From Propionibacteriaceae bacterium (lineage in GTDB: Bacteria > Actinomycetota > Actinomycetes > Propionibacteriales > Propionibacteriaceae), in assembly GCA_024636075.1 (NCBI GenBank), contig JAGXHS010000189.1:1-7494 (forward strand): DNA of 7,494 bases, read 5' to 3'. This document shows, in pieces, positions 1 through 6,286 of the stretch. A program made the translations under genes and the position numbers. The first letter of the stretch is position 1; the number at the start of each line of letters is the position of its first letter. The notes below the pieces were generated by a model. That model was given only the letters and a program-made list of their open reading frames with translations, was not told where the DNA came from and searched no databases.

Positions 1-376
1 GGGCACGCCACACCTGCACCTCGCCGGCCTGCACGGCACGCCACAACCGTGGCATCCGGTATTGCAGGTTCACCACATCAACGATGTAGCCGGCGGCGGA
101 CTGGGCGGACAGTCCCAACGCGGCAGCCAGTTCCAGGGAAGCGAACTCGGCCACTGTCGGGGTGCCGTCGGAGTCCATCACATGCAGGTGTTCGGCCCCC
201 GGGATCTGACGTTCGCGATCCACCGCCGAGGACACCTCCGCCAACCGGGCCACCAAGGTCGCTTCCTGGGCTTCCGCAGCTCGCAACCGGCGCGTGTTGG
301 AGGACAGGGCCCCAATGACACCAGCAACATCCATCGGACGCTGATCGTCTGCGGCTGCTGTCATCGACTCGAACAC
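1..376 (-). CDS. DUF222 / 13E12-repeat family protein, N-terminal part (runs off left edge)
   Basis: The minus strand is open from a GTG at 376 to the window edge, giving 125 residues with no stop. Residues ~74-125 carry the DUF222 pattern: AEFASLELAAALGLS, then a helix ending RMPRLWRAVQAGEV and VWRA. Family knowledge: DUF222 proteins are usually 400-500 aa, often end in an HNH nuclease domain, and are multicopy in actinobacteria (the 13E12 repeats of mycobacteria); their role is unsettled. The HNH part, if present, lies outside the window. I chose GTG 376 because it sits 7 nt after a TAGAAT box, giving a leaderless mRNA; ATG 364 in the same frame is an alternative, and neither has a Shine-Dalgarno sequence. 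A perfect LexA-type box overlaps the start, so DNA-damage induction is inferred. Confident on family, not on activity. Confidence 0.88.
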   Translation of the reverse strand, partial: MFESMTAAADDQRPMDVAGVIGALSSNTRRLRAAEAQEATLVARLAEVSSAVDRERQIPGAEHLHVMDSDGTPTVAEFASLELAAALGLSAQSAAGYIVDVVNLQYRMPRLWRAVQAGEVQVWRA

Positions 377-384
377 ATGTTCGA
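369..384. promoter_or_regulatory. LexA-binding SOS box
   Basis: TCGAAC-ACAT-GTTCGA is a perfect match to the mycobacterial/actinobacterial SOS box TCGAAC-N4-GTTCGA, with both 6-bp arms intact. It overlaps the last base of the -10 box and the proposed GTG start of the DUF222 gene. Established knowledge: LexA boxes of this type lie in front of several 13E12-family genes in Mycobacterium tuberculosis. Binding here is inferred from the match and its position. Confidence 0.85.
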
Positions 385-412
385 TTCTACTACACCAGCA
401 CCCCCGCCACAA
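384..412 (-). promoter_or_regulatory. Promoter of the DUF222 gene
   Basis: Reading the minus strand, TTGTGG (412-407) is followed after exactly 17 nt by TAGAAT (389-384), a good sigma70/SigA-type -35/-10 pair. A transcription start about 7 nt later falls at or next to GTG 376, so the mRNA would be leaderless. The -10 box touches the adjoining SOS box, the geometry expected if LexA blocks polymerase. Confidence 0.7.
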
Positions 413-464
413 GCGGTTACGATGATTTTGTCATGGTGGATCGGTGCGTTCCTGGTCATCCAGA

Positions 465-733
465 TCACCTTTCGGGGCACGTTTCCAACTCCTGCATACG
501 ATCCCAGGTCGCCTGAGTGACCCGTACTCCTGCGAGTGCACTGATCTCCCCCCCTCGGGACAGTTCCAAGCGCGTCGGAGAACACTACTGCCGGCGCCGG
601 GAACTCCCGAAAGAACCTTGGGAGGTTTTGGGTTCTGTGATGTGACCGAGCACCACGAGGCGTTCGAAGTCAAGAACATCCATGAGCTTCCGCACGATAT
701 ATCCAAGTCTTTGGCGTCAGCCTCATAGGTCAA
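465..733 (-). pseudogene. Degraded frame, possibly an ArsR-type HTH regulator remnant
   Basis: No intact gene lies between 413 and 753. On the minus strand, one frame from 716 to 465 reads as protein-like sequence broken by an in-frame TAG at 587-585. Its first part, including RKLMDVLDFERLVVLGHITE (about 692-633), resembles the first helices of ArsR-like winged-helix proteins, which typically read 'LLKxLADPxRLRILxLL'. Its second part ends with WDRMQELETCPER and TGA at 467-465. Immediately upstream, the neighbouring frame gives TYEADAKDL from a possible TTG start at 733, so one frameshift near 700 plus one stop would explain the region. The family guess rests on a short stretch and could be wrong; the alternative is plain non-coding DNA. 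If real, it was transcribed divergently from the MFS gene and may once have regulated it. Confidence 0.3.
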
Positions 734-741
734 CAGGGTTC

Positions 742-747
742 TAGAAT
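742..747 (+). promoter_or_regulatory. -10 element of the MFS gene (probable leaderless transcript)
   Basis: TAGAAT lies 6 nt upstream of GTG 754. That spacing puts the transcription start at or next to the start codon, and no Shine-Dalgarno sequence is visible. I see no convincing -35 at 16-18 nt; TTGGCG at 711-716 is too far away. This is the same arrangement as at the DUF222 and ABC-F genes. Confidence 0.5.
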
Positions 748-753
748 TGCGCG

Positions 754-1980
754 GTGACGGAAACTGAGGCGCTACAGAAACGCGTCGTTCGAGTTCTCGT
801 TGCAGCGCAGATTCTCGGCGGGATTGGTTTCGGCGCCACGGTGTCCGTGGGAGCCCTCCTCGCCTCCGACGTGAGCGGCTCCCCAGCATGGTCGGGGATG
901 GCGGCGACCATGAGCACGCTGGGCGCGGCGCTCATCGCGGTGCCGCTCGCCCGCGCTGCCGTCGCGAGGGGGAGGCGTGTCGCCCTGTCCATCGGGTCGA
1001 CCGTCGCCGCACTCGGCGCCGTGTTGGCGACAGTTGCCGCTGCCCTCGGCTCGTTCCCGGTTCTGCTTGTCGGACTCGCGCTCGCCGGGGCCAGCTCCGC
1101 GACGAACCTGCAAGCACGATTCGCCTCGACCGACCTGGCTCAGCCCCTGCACAGAGGGCGTCAGCTCTCGCTCGTCGTGTGGTCGACCACTATTGGGGCG
1201 GTGCTGGGTCCCAACCTCATCGAGCCTGGAGAGGTGATCGGTTCCGCGATCGGACTCCCGACGCTGACCGGCCCATTTGTCTTCACGGTCGCCGCGCAGC
1301 TCGCCGCCATGCTTGTCTACTTCTTCGGACTCCGGCCGGACCCACTACTCACAGCGCTCAAGAACTCGCCACCGCGTGATGGTGCGCCGCCTCGCCACGG
1401 GTTCGCGACGCTGCGCGTGAACGGCCTGGCCAGGTACGCAGTCGTCGCGGTGGCGCTCAGCCACGCCACCATGGTCGTCATGATGTCGATGACCCCTGTG
1501 TACCTCTACGGCCATGGTGCCACGCTGGTCATCGTCGGGTTCGCCTTGAGCCTGCACATCGCAGGCATGTATTCCCTATCTCCGGTGTTCGGATGGCTGT
1601 CCGACCGCTGGGGTCGAATCCCCACGATCCTGGTTGGCCAAAGCATCCTGGTCGTCTCCCTGCTCATCGCGTGGATTGGCGCGGAGTCACAGGCACTCGT
1701 GGTGGTGAGCGTTGTTCTCCTGGGACTTGGCTGGTCAGCATCCACGATTTCCGGGTCCGCACTGGTTGCGGAATCCGCGGATGTCGATGACCGTGCGGGT
1801 CTACAGGGCGTATCGGACCTACTCATGAACTCGACGGCCGCCGTGTTCGGGGCGCTCGCTGGCCCGGTTCTCGCTCTGGTTGGCTACTCGGGCCTCGGCG
1901 TTGCGTGTTTGCTCCTTGTCGCGGTCGTCACCGTGTGGTCGCTGAGGAATCTGAAGACTCAGGTTCCTGTCGCCAGCTAG
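754..1980 (+). CDS. MFS transporter
   Basis: A 408-residue integral membrane protein, the usual length for a 12-helix major facilitator. Hydrophobic segments run through the chain, for example ~14-37, 45-66, 75-97, 100-117, 137-152, 170-192, 227-251, 258-278, 289-308, 312-330, 357-376 and 378-397, with a hydrophilic central loop at ~193-225. The motif A copy GWLSDRWGR is at 280-288 between helices 8 and 9, while the copy after helix 2 is degenerate (ARAAVARGRR, 67-76). The run SHATMVVMMSMTPVYLYGHG at helix 7 is a pattern I associate with actinobacterial drug/metabolite exporters of this superfamily. Substrate cannot be told from sequence; efflux is an inference. GTG 754 follows a -10 box by 6 nt, so translation is probably leaderless. 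No partner gene shares its strand nearby, so it appears to be monocistronic. Confidence 0.9.
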   Translation: MTETEALQKRVVRVLVAAQILGGIGFGATVSVGALLASDVSGSPAWSGMAATMSTLGAALIAVPLARAAVARGRRVALSIGSTVAALGAVLATVAAALGSFPVLLVGLALAGASSATNLQARFASTDLAQPLHRGRQLSLVVWSTTIGAVLGPNLIEPGEVIGSAIGLPTLTGPFVFTVAAQLAAMLVYFFGLRPDPLLTALKNSPPRDGAPPRHGFATLRVNGLARYAVVAVALSHATMVVMMSMTPVYLYGHGATLVIVGFALSLHIAGMYSLSPVFGWLSDRWGRIPTILVGQSILVVSLLIAWIGAESQALVVVSVVLLGLGWSASTISGSALVAESADVDDRAGLQGVSDLLMNSTAAVFGALAGPVLALVGYSGLGVACLLLVAVVTVWSLRNLKTQVPVAS

Positions 1981-2181
1981 GGGCAACAACGTCGCTCATG
2001 CCAGCCCGACACGAGAGACCGCAAACGCGATGGACTACGGGCTCCTCGGACCTGAGAGTGGGGTCATGGTCGGAGTCCGCTGGGGAGCCGCACCACTAGC
2101 ATTTCCGGCCGTCGGATTTCACGCCGCAGCCGCTGGACGTGTCGGGTCCGGTTCCAGATCAGCGGAACGACGAGGCTGCAG

Positions 2182-2206
2182 GCTACCTCCCGCCCTGGAG
2201 GTCAGC
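2182..2206. terminator. Hairpin between convergent MFS and ABC-F genes
   Basis: ACCTCC (2185-2190) and GGAGGT (2197-2202) form a 6-bp stem with a 6-nt loop. GCT/AGC outside it adds three pairs across a one-base bulge. It overlaps the ABC-F stop codon (2204-2202) and lies 200 nt past the MFS stop, so it could end transcription from either side. There is no U tract, which is common in actinobacteria but leaves the call weak. The rest of 1981-2181 shows no gene. Confidence 0.35.
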
Positions 2207-3854
2207 TCACCTGTGCGGTGGTGACCCCGCCGTTCTGGACGTGCCAGCGCTGGTCGAGCCGGACGCTGTCCAGCAGCCGCCGGTCGTGCGAGACCAGCAG
2301 TAGTGACCCGTCGTAGGACTCGAGGGCCTCCTCGAGCTGCTCGATCGCCGGCAGGTCGAGGTGGTTGGTGGGCTCGTCGAGGACCAGGAGGTTGACCCCG
2401 CGGGCCTGTAGCAGCGCCATCGCGGCACGCGTCCGCTCGCCGGGGGAGAGCCTGGCGACCCGGCTGGTGACCTGGTCGGCCTTGAGGCCGAATTTCGCCA
2501 GCAGCGTCCGCACGTCTGCGGGAACCATCTGTGGCAGCGCTGCCTCGAACGCATCCCCCAAGGGGAGGTCCTCGGCCAGCCCGGTGCGGGCCTGGTCGAT
2601 TTCGCCGACTGCCACCGAGGTTCCCAGGCTGGCCCTGCCGGTGTCCGGGGCGAGTCGGCCGACCAGCAGCCGCAGCAGCGTTGTCTTACCGGCACCGTTG
2701 GGACCGGTGACGCCGATCCGGTCACCCGCACTCACCTGGAGAGTAGCCGGACCGAACGTGAATCGGCCAAGGCTCGCTGTGGCCTGGTCGAGCGTCGCGA
2801 CGACGGAGCTGGAGCGCGGGGCGCTGCCGATGGTGAAGCGCAGCGCCCACTCCTTCCGGGGCTCCTCGACCTCTTCGAGGCGTGCGATCCGGGACTCCAT
2901 CTGGCGGACCTTCTGGGCCTGCTTCTCGGAGGACTCCACCTGCGCCTTGCGGCGGATCTTGTCGTTGTCGGGGGCCTTCTTGATGGCGTTGCGGACACCT
3001 TGGGAGCTCCACTCCCGCTGGTTGCGGGCGCGGTTGACCAGGTCGGCCTTCTTGTCGGCGAATTCCTCGTGGGCCTCGCGGGCGTGCCTGCGGGCGACGG
3101 CCCGCTCCTCGAGGAACGCGTCGTAGCCGCCGTCATAGACCGCGACCCGGCGCTGGGCCAGGTCGAGCTCGACGATGCGGGTCACCACGCGGGAGAGGAA
3201 CGCGCGGTCGTGGGAGACCAGCACTACCCCGGAGCGCAACCCACGCACGAACCCCTCCAGACGTTCCAGCCCGGCGAGGTCGAGGTCATTGGTGGGCTCG
3301 TCGAGCAGCACGACGTCGAAGCGGCTCAGCAGCAGCGCGGCCAACGCTGCTCGGGCGGCCTGCCCACCAGACAGGGAGGTCATCACGGCGCGTGGATCGA
3401 CGTCGAGGCCGAGGTCGGCCAGCATCGGCGGGAGACGCTCGTCGAGGTCTGGCGCGCCGCTGGCCAGCCAGTGGTCGAGACTGTGCGCGTACGCGTCCTC
3501 AGCGGCCCGGGAGTGATTGCCAGCGCCGAGCGCGGTGGCGGCCTGCTCCATCGCAGCGGTCGCGGCGGCGGCTCCGGTGCGGCGGGCGACGTAATGGCCG
3601 ACGGTCTCGCCGGCGACGCGCTCATGCTCCTGTGGAAGCCAGCCGACGAAGGCGTCGCTGGGCGCGGTCGAGACGAAGCCGTCGCGCGGATCCAGATCGC
3701 CGGCGAGGATCCGCAGCAAGGTGGTCTTGCCGGCGCCGTTGGCGCCGACCACGCCCACCACGTCGCCCGGCGCGACAGTCAGGTCCAGGGACTCGAACAG
3801 GGTGCGGTGAGCGTGGCCGCCGGCAAGGTTCTTGGTGAGAAGATTCGCGCTCAT
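2202..3854 (-). CDS. ABC-F family ATPase (two ABC domains, no membrane domain)
   Basis: A 550-residue soluble protein with two complete nucleotide-binding domains. Domain 1 has Walker A GANGAGKTT (37-45), Q-loop PQE (74-76), signature LSGGQ (161-165), Walker B with LLDEPTNDLD (183-192, catalytic E186) and switch His in SHDR (214-217). Domain 2 has GPNGAGKTT (384-392), signature LSPGE (469-473), LDEPTNHLD (492-500, E494) and SHDR (522-525). The charged linker at ~245-335, with a predicted coiled coil and the tip around QREWSSQGVRNAIKKAPDND, is the ABC-F interdomain linker that reaches into the ribosome. Members act on translating ribosomes, either as translation factors (EttA type) or as ribosome protection against macrolide/lincosamide/pleuromutilin drugs. 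Actinobacterial relatives are often labelled macrolide-transport ATPases, but there are no membrane helices here. Which role applies cannot be decided from sequence alone. It is intact, and its start lies 6 nt after a -10-like TACGAT. Confidence 0.93.
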   Translation of the reverse strand: MSANLLTKNLAGGHAHRTLFESLDLTVAPGDVVGVVGANGAGKTTLLRILAGDLDPRDGFVSTAPSDAFVGWLPQEHERVAGETVGHYVARRTGAAAATAAMEQAATALGAGNHSRAAEDAYAHSLDHWLASGAPDLDERLPPMLADLGLDVDPRAVMTSLSGGQAARAALAALLLSRFDVVLLDEPTNDLDLAGLERLEGFVRGLRSGVVLVSHDRAFLSRVVTRIVELDLAQRRVAVYDGGYDAFLEERAVARRHAREAHEEFADKKADLVNRARNQREWSSQGVRNAIKKAPDNDKIRRKAQVESSEKQAQKVRQMESRIARLEEVEEPRKEWALRFTIGSAPRSSSVVATLDQATASLGRFTFGPATLQVSAGDRIGVTGPNGAGKTTLLRLLVGRLAPDTGRASLGTSVAVGEIDQARTGLAEDLPLGDAFEAALPQMVPADVRTLLAKFGLKADQVTSRVARLSPGERTRAAMALLQARGVNLLVLDEPTNHLDLPAIEQLEEALESYDGSLLLVSHDRRLLDSVRLDQRWHVQNGGVTTAQVS

Positions 3855-3860
3855 CTGGCG

Positions 3861-3866
3861 ATCGTA
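3861..3866 (-). promoter_or_regulatory. -10 element of the ABC-F gene (probable leaderless transcript)
   Basis: On the minus strand TACGAT (3866-3861) ends 6 nt before ATG 3854. No Shine-Dalgarno sequence precedes the ATG and no clear -35 is seen. The spacing repeats that at the MFS and DUF222 genes and suggests a promoter separate from the glycosylase gene upstream. Confidence 0.4.
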
Positions 3867-3947
3867 GTTTCGTCACCGTGCATTCTGTGGCCAGGGCAGG
3901 TCGGCGAGCCGGGTGAAGTGGCTCTTCATACGTGGGGTGGGCTGACA

Positions 3948-4844
3948 TCAGGACCAGCGTGGCAGCGCTCGCGGCGGTGGTGCACTGGGGGCGATTTCGT
4001 GGGTGCGTTCTTCGCGCAGGGTGCGTAGGTGCACGGCGACCCAGCTTCGGAAGGGTCGCCACGCTTGGGAAACCTCGGTCAAGTCGCGGTTGGGGCCGTA
4101 GCGTTCGGCGACTTCAGCGTCGAGTCGTCGTTCGTGGTGTGGGAGGACGTCTGGTGCGTTCGCGCCCCGGATGAGGACAAGTTCCGCACCGAAGGGTCCC
4201 AGTCCTTTGATCCGCTGGATGGCGGAGATGGCTTGGTCGGGTTCCATGGTGCGCAGCAGTCCGGCGTCGAGGTGACCATCGAGCGCGGCTTCGGCGACCG
4301 CGCGCAGGTATTCGGGTTTTCGACCGGGCAAGTCGAGGTCCAGGTCCAGCAACACCTGCGGTGTCGGGAAGGCTCCGTTGTCGCCGTGCCGGGTGATGAG
4401 GTTGGCGCGCAGTCGCGCGGCTTGCACGATGCGGATGCGCCCCGACAGTACGGCCCATGCGGCAGCCTCGTAGGGGGAGTGGAATCCGCAGGGACGCAGG
4501 CCGGGCAGGTGGGTTTGTGTGTCGGCGATGATCGGGTCGCGTTCAGCCACCTTCAGCCACTCCCGCGCGTCAATGTCCAAGGAGAGGAATCGGCCAGCCT
4601 GGGTGGCAGCAGCGTCGAGGTCACCATCACCGGACACCTTGATGTGTGCTGCCTGCCCCACTTGTCGGACCTGCGCTTCGATGCGTCTCCAGTCACTTTC
4701 GCAGCAGAAGATCGTGTTCAGACCAGCATCATCTCGCGGAGCGAGCGAGGAGGGCGCGAAGCCTTCCCAGAATTTCTTGCTGGTGGTCAGGGACCAGGGC
4801 CCGAGGACGTCGACGCTGACCTCGTGGCTGCGAATTGGGCTCAT
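3948..4844 (-). CDS. AlkA-like HhH-GPD DNA glycosylase (DNA-3-methyladenine glycosylase 2 family)
   Basis: A 298-residue cytosolic protein. The helix-hairpin-helix segment IQRIKGLGPFGAELVLIRG (209-227) is followed by PDVLPHHERRL (231-241) and WRPFRSWVAVHLRTL (262-276). These match, in order, the HhH, active-site loop and C-terminal helix of AlkA (WKPWRSY region). GLRPCGFHSPYEAAAWAVLSG (115-135) corresponds to AlkA's region starting the glycosylase core. The family excises alkylated bases such as 3-methyladenine in base excision repair. Odd point: at the position where AlkA has its catalytic Asp (LPDDY, second D), this protein has His (LPHHE, H237), so either the subfamily uses another acidic residue (E238 or D242 are near) or activity is altered. 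The ATG overlaps the stop of the ancestral VOC frame (ATGA), which points to former translational coupling. No good Shine-Dalgarno sequence is seen. Confidence 0.85.
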   Translation of the reverse strand: MSPIRSHEVSVDVLGPWSLTTSKKFWEGFAPSSLAPRDDAGLNTIFCCESDWRRIEAQVRQVGQAAHIKVSGDGDLDAAATQAGRFLSLDIDAREWLKVAERDPIIADTQTHLPGLRPCGFHSPYEAAAWAVLSGRIRIVQAARLRANLITRHGDNGAFPTPQVLLDLDLDLPGRKPEYLRAVAEAALDGHLDAGLLRTMEPDQAISAIQRIKGLGPFGAELVLIRGANAPDVLPHHERRLDAEVAERYGPNRDLTEVSQAWRPFRSWVAVHLRTLREERTHEIAPSAPPPRALPRWS

Positions 4845-5219
4845 GGTTGGTCGTGGATTGTGATGGCGTAGCCGTCGGGGTCGATGAAGGTGAACATCCG
4901 CCCGAAGGGACCGTCCATGGGCGGGGAGAGGATCTCCACTCCTGCCGTGACGAGGTCGTCATGAAGGGGCCTGGGCGTCGGTGGTGTGCAGCCACAGTGC
5001 CACCCCGGCGCCTGGCCTGGGATGCACTTGGTTCAGGTCGACGCCGGGGAGCGGTTCGCGTACCGCAAACGCGATCGGCTCAGTTGCGAACACCTCAGCT
5101 CCGGGTGGGCTCTTCGGTGCGGGACGCAACCCGAGTCGGGTCTTGTAGAACTGGGCGGCGCGTTCCGGGTCGCGTACTTGGAGAGCGACAAAGTCTGGTC
5201 CGGTCACGGTGGCGTTCAG
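4841..5219 (-). pseudogene. VOC / glyoxalase-bleomycin-resistance-like protein, frameshifted
   Basis: Two adjacent minus-strand frames together make one complete VOC-fold protein of ~125 aa. The first gives VTGPDFVALQVRDPERAAQFY, then FATEPIAFAVREPLPGVDL and VALWLHTTDAQAPS, and stops at 4961-4959. The second continues with HDDLVTAGVEILSPPMDGPF, then RMFTFIDPDGYAITIHDQP, and stops at 4843-4841. The two join if one G is removed from the GGGG run at 4966-4969 (plus strand). The region 4841-5219 is 379 bp, exactly 126 codons plus one base, consistent with a single insertion. The original start is unclear: the frame stays open to GTG 5258, but residues before ~5219 are antisense to the marR remnant, so the true start was probably at ~5219 (now CTG) or GTG 5207. 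VOC proteins include metal-dependent lyases, dioxygenases and drug-binding proteins; the substrate is unknown. A sequencing error in the G run is the alternative to true decay. Confidence 0.75.
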
Positions 5220-5450
5220 GACCGCGGCCTCATCACCCGACCAAGCGCGGCTCCACACGGACGGGCATTACCCACTCAACTCACCGATACAGGGCGCGAG
5301 GCCTTGGCCACCGCGAAGCACGCCGTGACCGAGATCGAGAGCCAGATGGTGAGCGATCTGAGTTTGCCGGATCAACAACGACTCCGCCATGACCTGCTCA
5401 CATGCACCGACGCCCTCGCCCGACCACGGGCAGCGAATCCGGAGCGGTGA
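5214..5450 (+). pseudogene. MarR-family regulator, N-terminally truncated
   Basis: The plus frame ending at TGA 5448-5450 encodes the second half of a MarR protein. It shows the end of the recognition region and wing (QDRGLITRPSAAPHGRALPT), then LTDTGREAL and the long helix to SDLSLPDQQRLRHDLL. This matches the MarR wing and C-terminal dimerisation helices (usual pattern 'GLVxRxxxpxDgRaxxvxLTxxG'). About 78 residues remain of a family that is normally 140-160 aa. The missing part is the first dimer helix and most of the DNA-binding helices. Upstream of ~5214 the same frame only reads the antisense of the VOC gene. The gene points away from the VOC gene, the usual divergent regulator/target layout, so a deletion seems to have removed the intergenic region and the start of marR. 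It is very unlikely to bind DNA. Confidence 0.8.
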
Positions 5451-5490
5451 CGCAGTTCGACCAAGTGAGACCTGCCTGCGGAGCACACGT

Positions 5491-5517
5491 GATCCTCCGG
5501 GCGTCTGGCCCGGGATC
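5491..5517. terminator. Bidirectional hairpin between the marR remnant and tetR
   Basis: CCGGGC (5497-5502) pairs with GCCCGG (5508-5513) around a 5-nt loop, and GATC (5491-5494) pairs with GATC (5514-5517) across a 2-nt bulge. The stem is about 10 bp and GC-rich. It ends one base before the TetR stop codon (5521-5519) and lies 40 nt past the marR stop, so it can serve both convergent genes. There is no U tract on either side. Confidence 0.55.
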
Positions 5518-5518
5518 T

Positions 5519-6241
5519 TCAGTCTGAGGCGGTGGTGGTTGGCCGGGCCGAGCTCCAGTGGCGTGCGTGCAGGGTGTCGACGCCGTCGAGGATCAGGTCG
5601 AGGGCGAACTCGAACTCGAACTGGTCGTCGCAACCGGGGCCGACGGTCGAACTGGGGTCTGCATGGGCGGCGGCCTTGGCGATCTCGGCGAGGTGGGGGC
5701 GTTGCCGAGGGAGAGCGTTCCGCTGGGTGTTCAAGGATTCGGTGTCGGACTTGGGGGTTGCGGCGAACAGTTCTTGACTGAAGCCCCACATCCGGTTTCC
5801 CAGGGTGTGCATGACGTGGTGGGTCAGGTCGACCGATAGGCCTCCGGCGAGGAACAACCCGGTCAGGGAGTCCAGGTAGTCGAGCATGGCCGGAGTCATC
5901 GATGAGCGCGACTCGAGGACAGCACGCGCCCAGGGGTGGAACAGCAGCGACTTGTGGGCGGCGAGAATGCGTTGGCGGACGTCGTGCTTCCACTGACCAG
6001 TCCCTTGGGCCTGGTCGATCTCGCCGACGACCACCTCGATCATGCCGTCGAGGAGGTCTTCCTTGTTGACCACATGCTTGTACAGGGCCATCGGCACCAC
6101 GCCGAGCTCCTGAGCGAGGCCGCGCATACTCAAGGACTCGATGCCATTGACGTCGGCGTACGCGATGGCACCGCGCAGGACCCGGTCACGGCTGAGTGTG
6201 GCCCGGCGAGCCGGCCCGCCCGCACCGCTTGGAGTTCTCAC
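5519..6241 (-). CDS. TetR-family transcriptional regulator
   Basis: A 240-residue DNA-binding protein. The N-terminal TetR domain spans ~16-62: LSRDRVLRGAIAYADVNGIE, then the helix-turn-helix LSMRGLAQELGVVPMALYKH (37-56) followed by VVNKEDLLDGMI, with the recognition helix at ~48-57. The C-terminal ligand/dimer domain (~75-230) looks like the TetR_C_1 type (WARAVLESRSSMTPAMLDYL, then FEFALDLILDG). These proteins normally repress a neighbouring gene until a small ligand binds; the ligand is unknown. GTG 6241 is preceded by a purine-rich ribosome site (GGGGAAGG, ending 5 nt before it), which supports this start. It is divergent from the DUF4386 gene, and the inverted repeat at 6294-6308 lies in the shared intergenic region, so control of that gene and autorepression are inferred. 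A possible minus-strand -10, TACACT at 6298-6293, overlaps the operator. Confidence 0.9.
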   Translation of the reverse strand: MRTPSGAGGPARRATLSRDRVLRGAIAYADVNGIESLSMRGLAQELGVVPMALYKHVVNKEDLLDGMIEVVVGEIDQAQGTGQWKHDVRQRILAAHKSLLFHPWARAVLESRSSMTPAMLDYLDSLTGLFLAGGLSVDLTHHVMHTLGNRMWGFSQELFAATPKSDTESLNTQRNALPRQRPHLAEIAKAAAHADPSSTVGPGCDDQFEFEFALDLILDGVDTLHARHWSSARPTTTASD

Positions 6242-6286
6242 TGCACCTTCCCCTCAACTTCCGCCCCAGGATTGAGGCCTCGGCTA

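Noticed and set aside
62..520. Plus-strand open frame across the left end
   Set aside because: It lies antisense to clear DUF222 coding sequence and crosses that gene's promoter; composition is not protein-like.
2030..2224. Small plus-strand open frame of 64 codons between MFS and ABC-F
   Set aside because: No ribosome site or family signal, and it runs into the 3' end of the ABC-F gene.
754..3854. MFS transporter plus ABC-F as a joint antibiotic-resistance cassette
   Set aside because: The genes are convergent with separate promoters and no shared regulator, so adjacency alone does not support a functional unit.
2365..4871. Long plus-strand open frames opposite the ABC-F and glycosylase genes (e.g. 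2365-3126, 3000-4028, 4029-4871)
   Set aside because: They are antisense shadows caused by high GC; they show no recognisable motifs, while the minus strand has complete ABC and HhH-GPD motifs.
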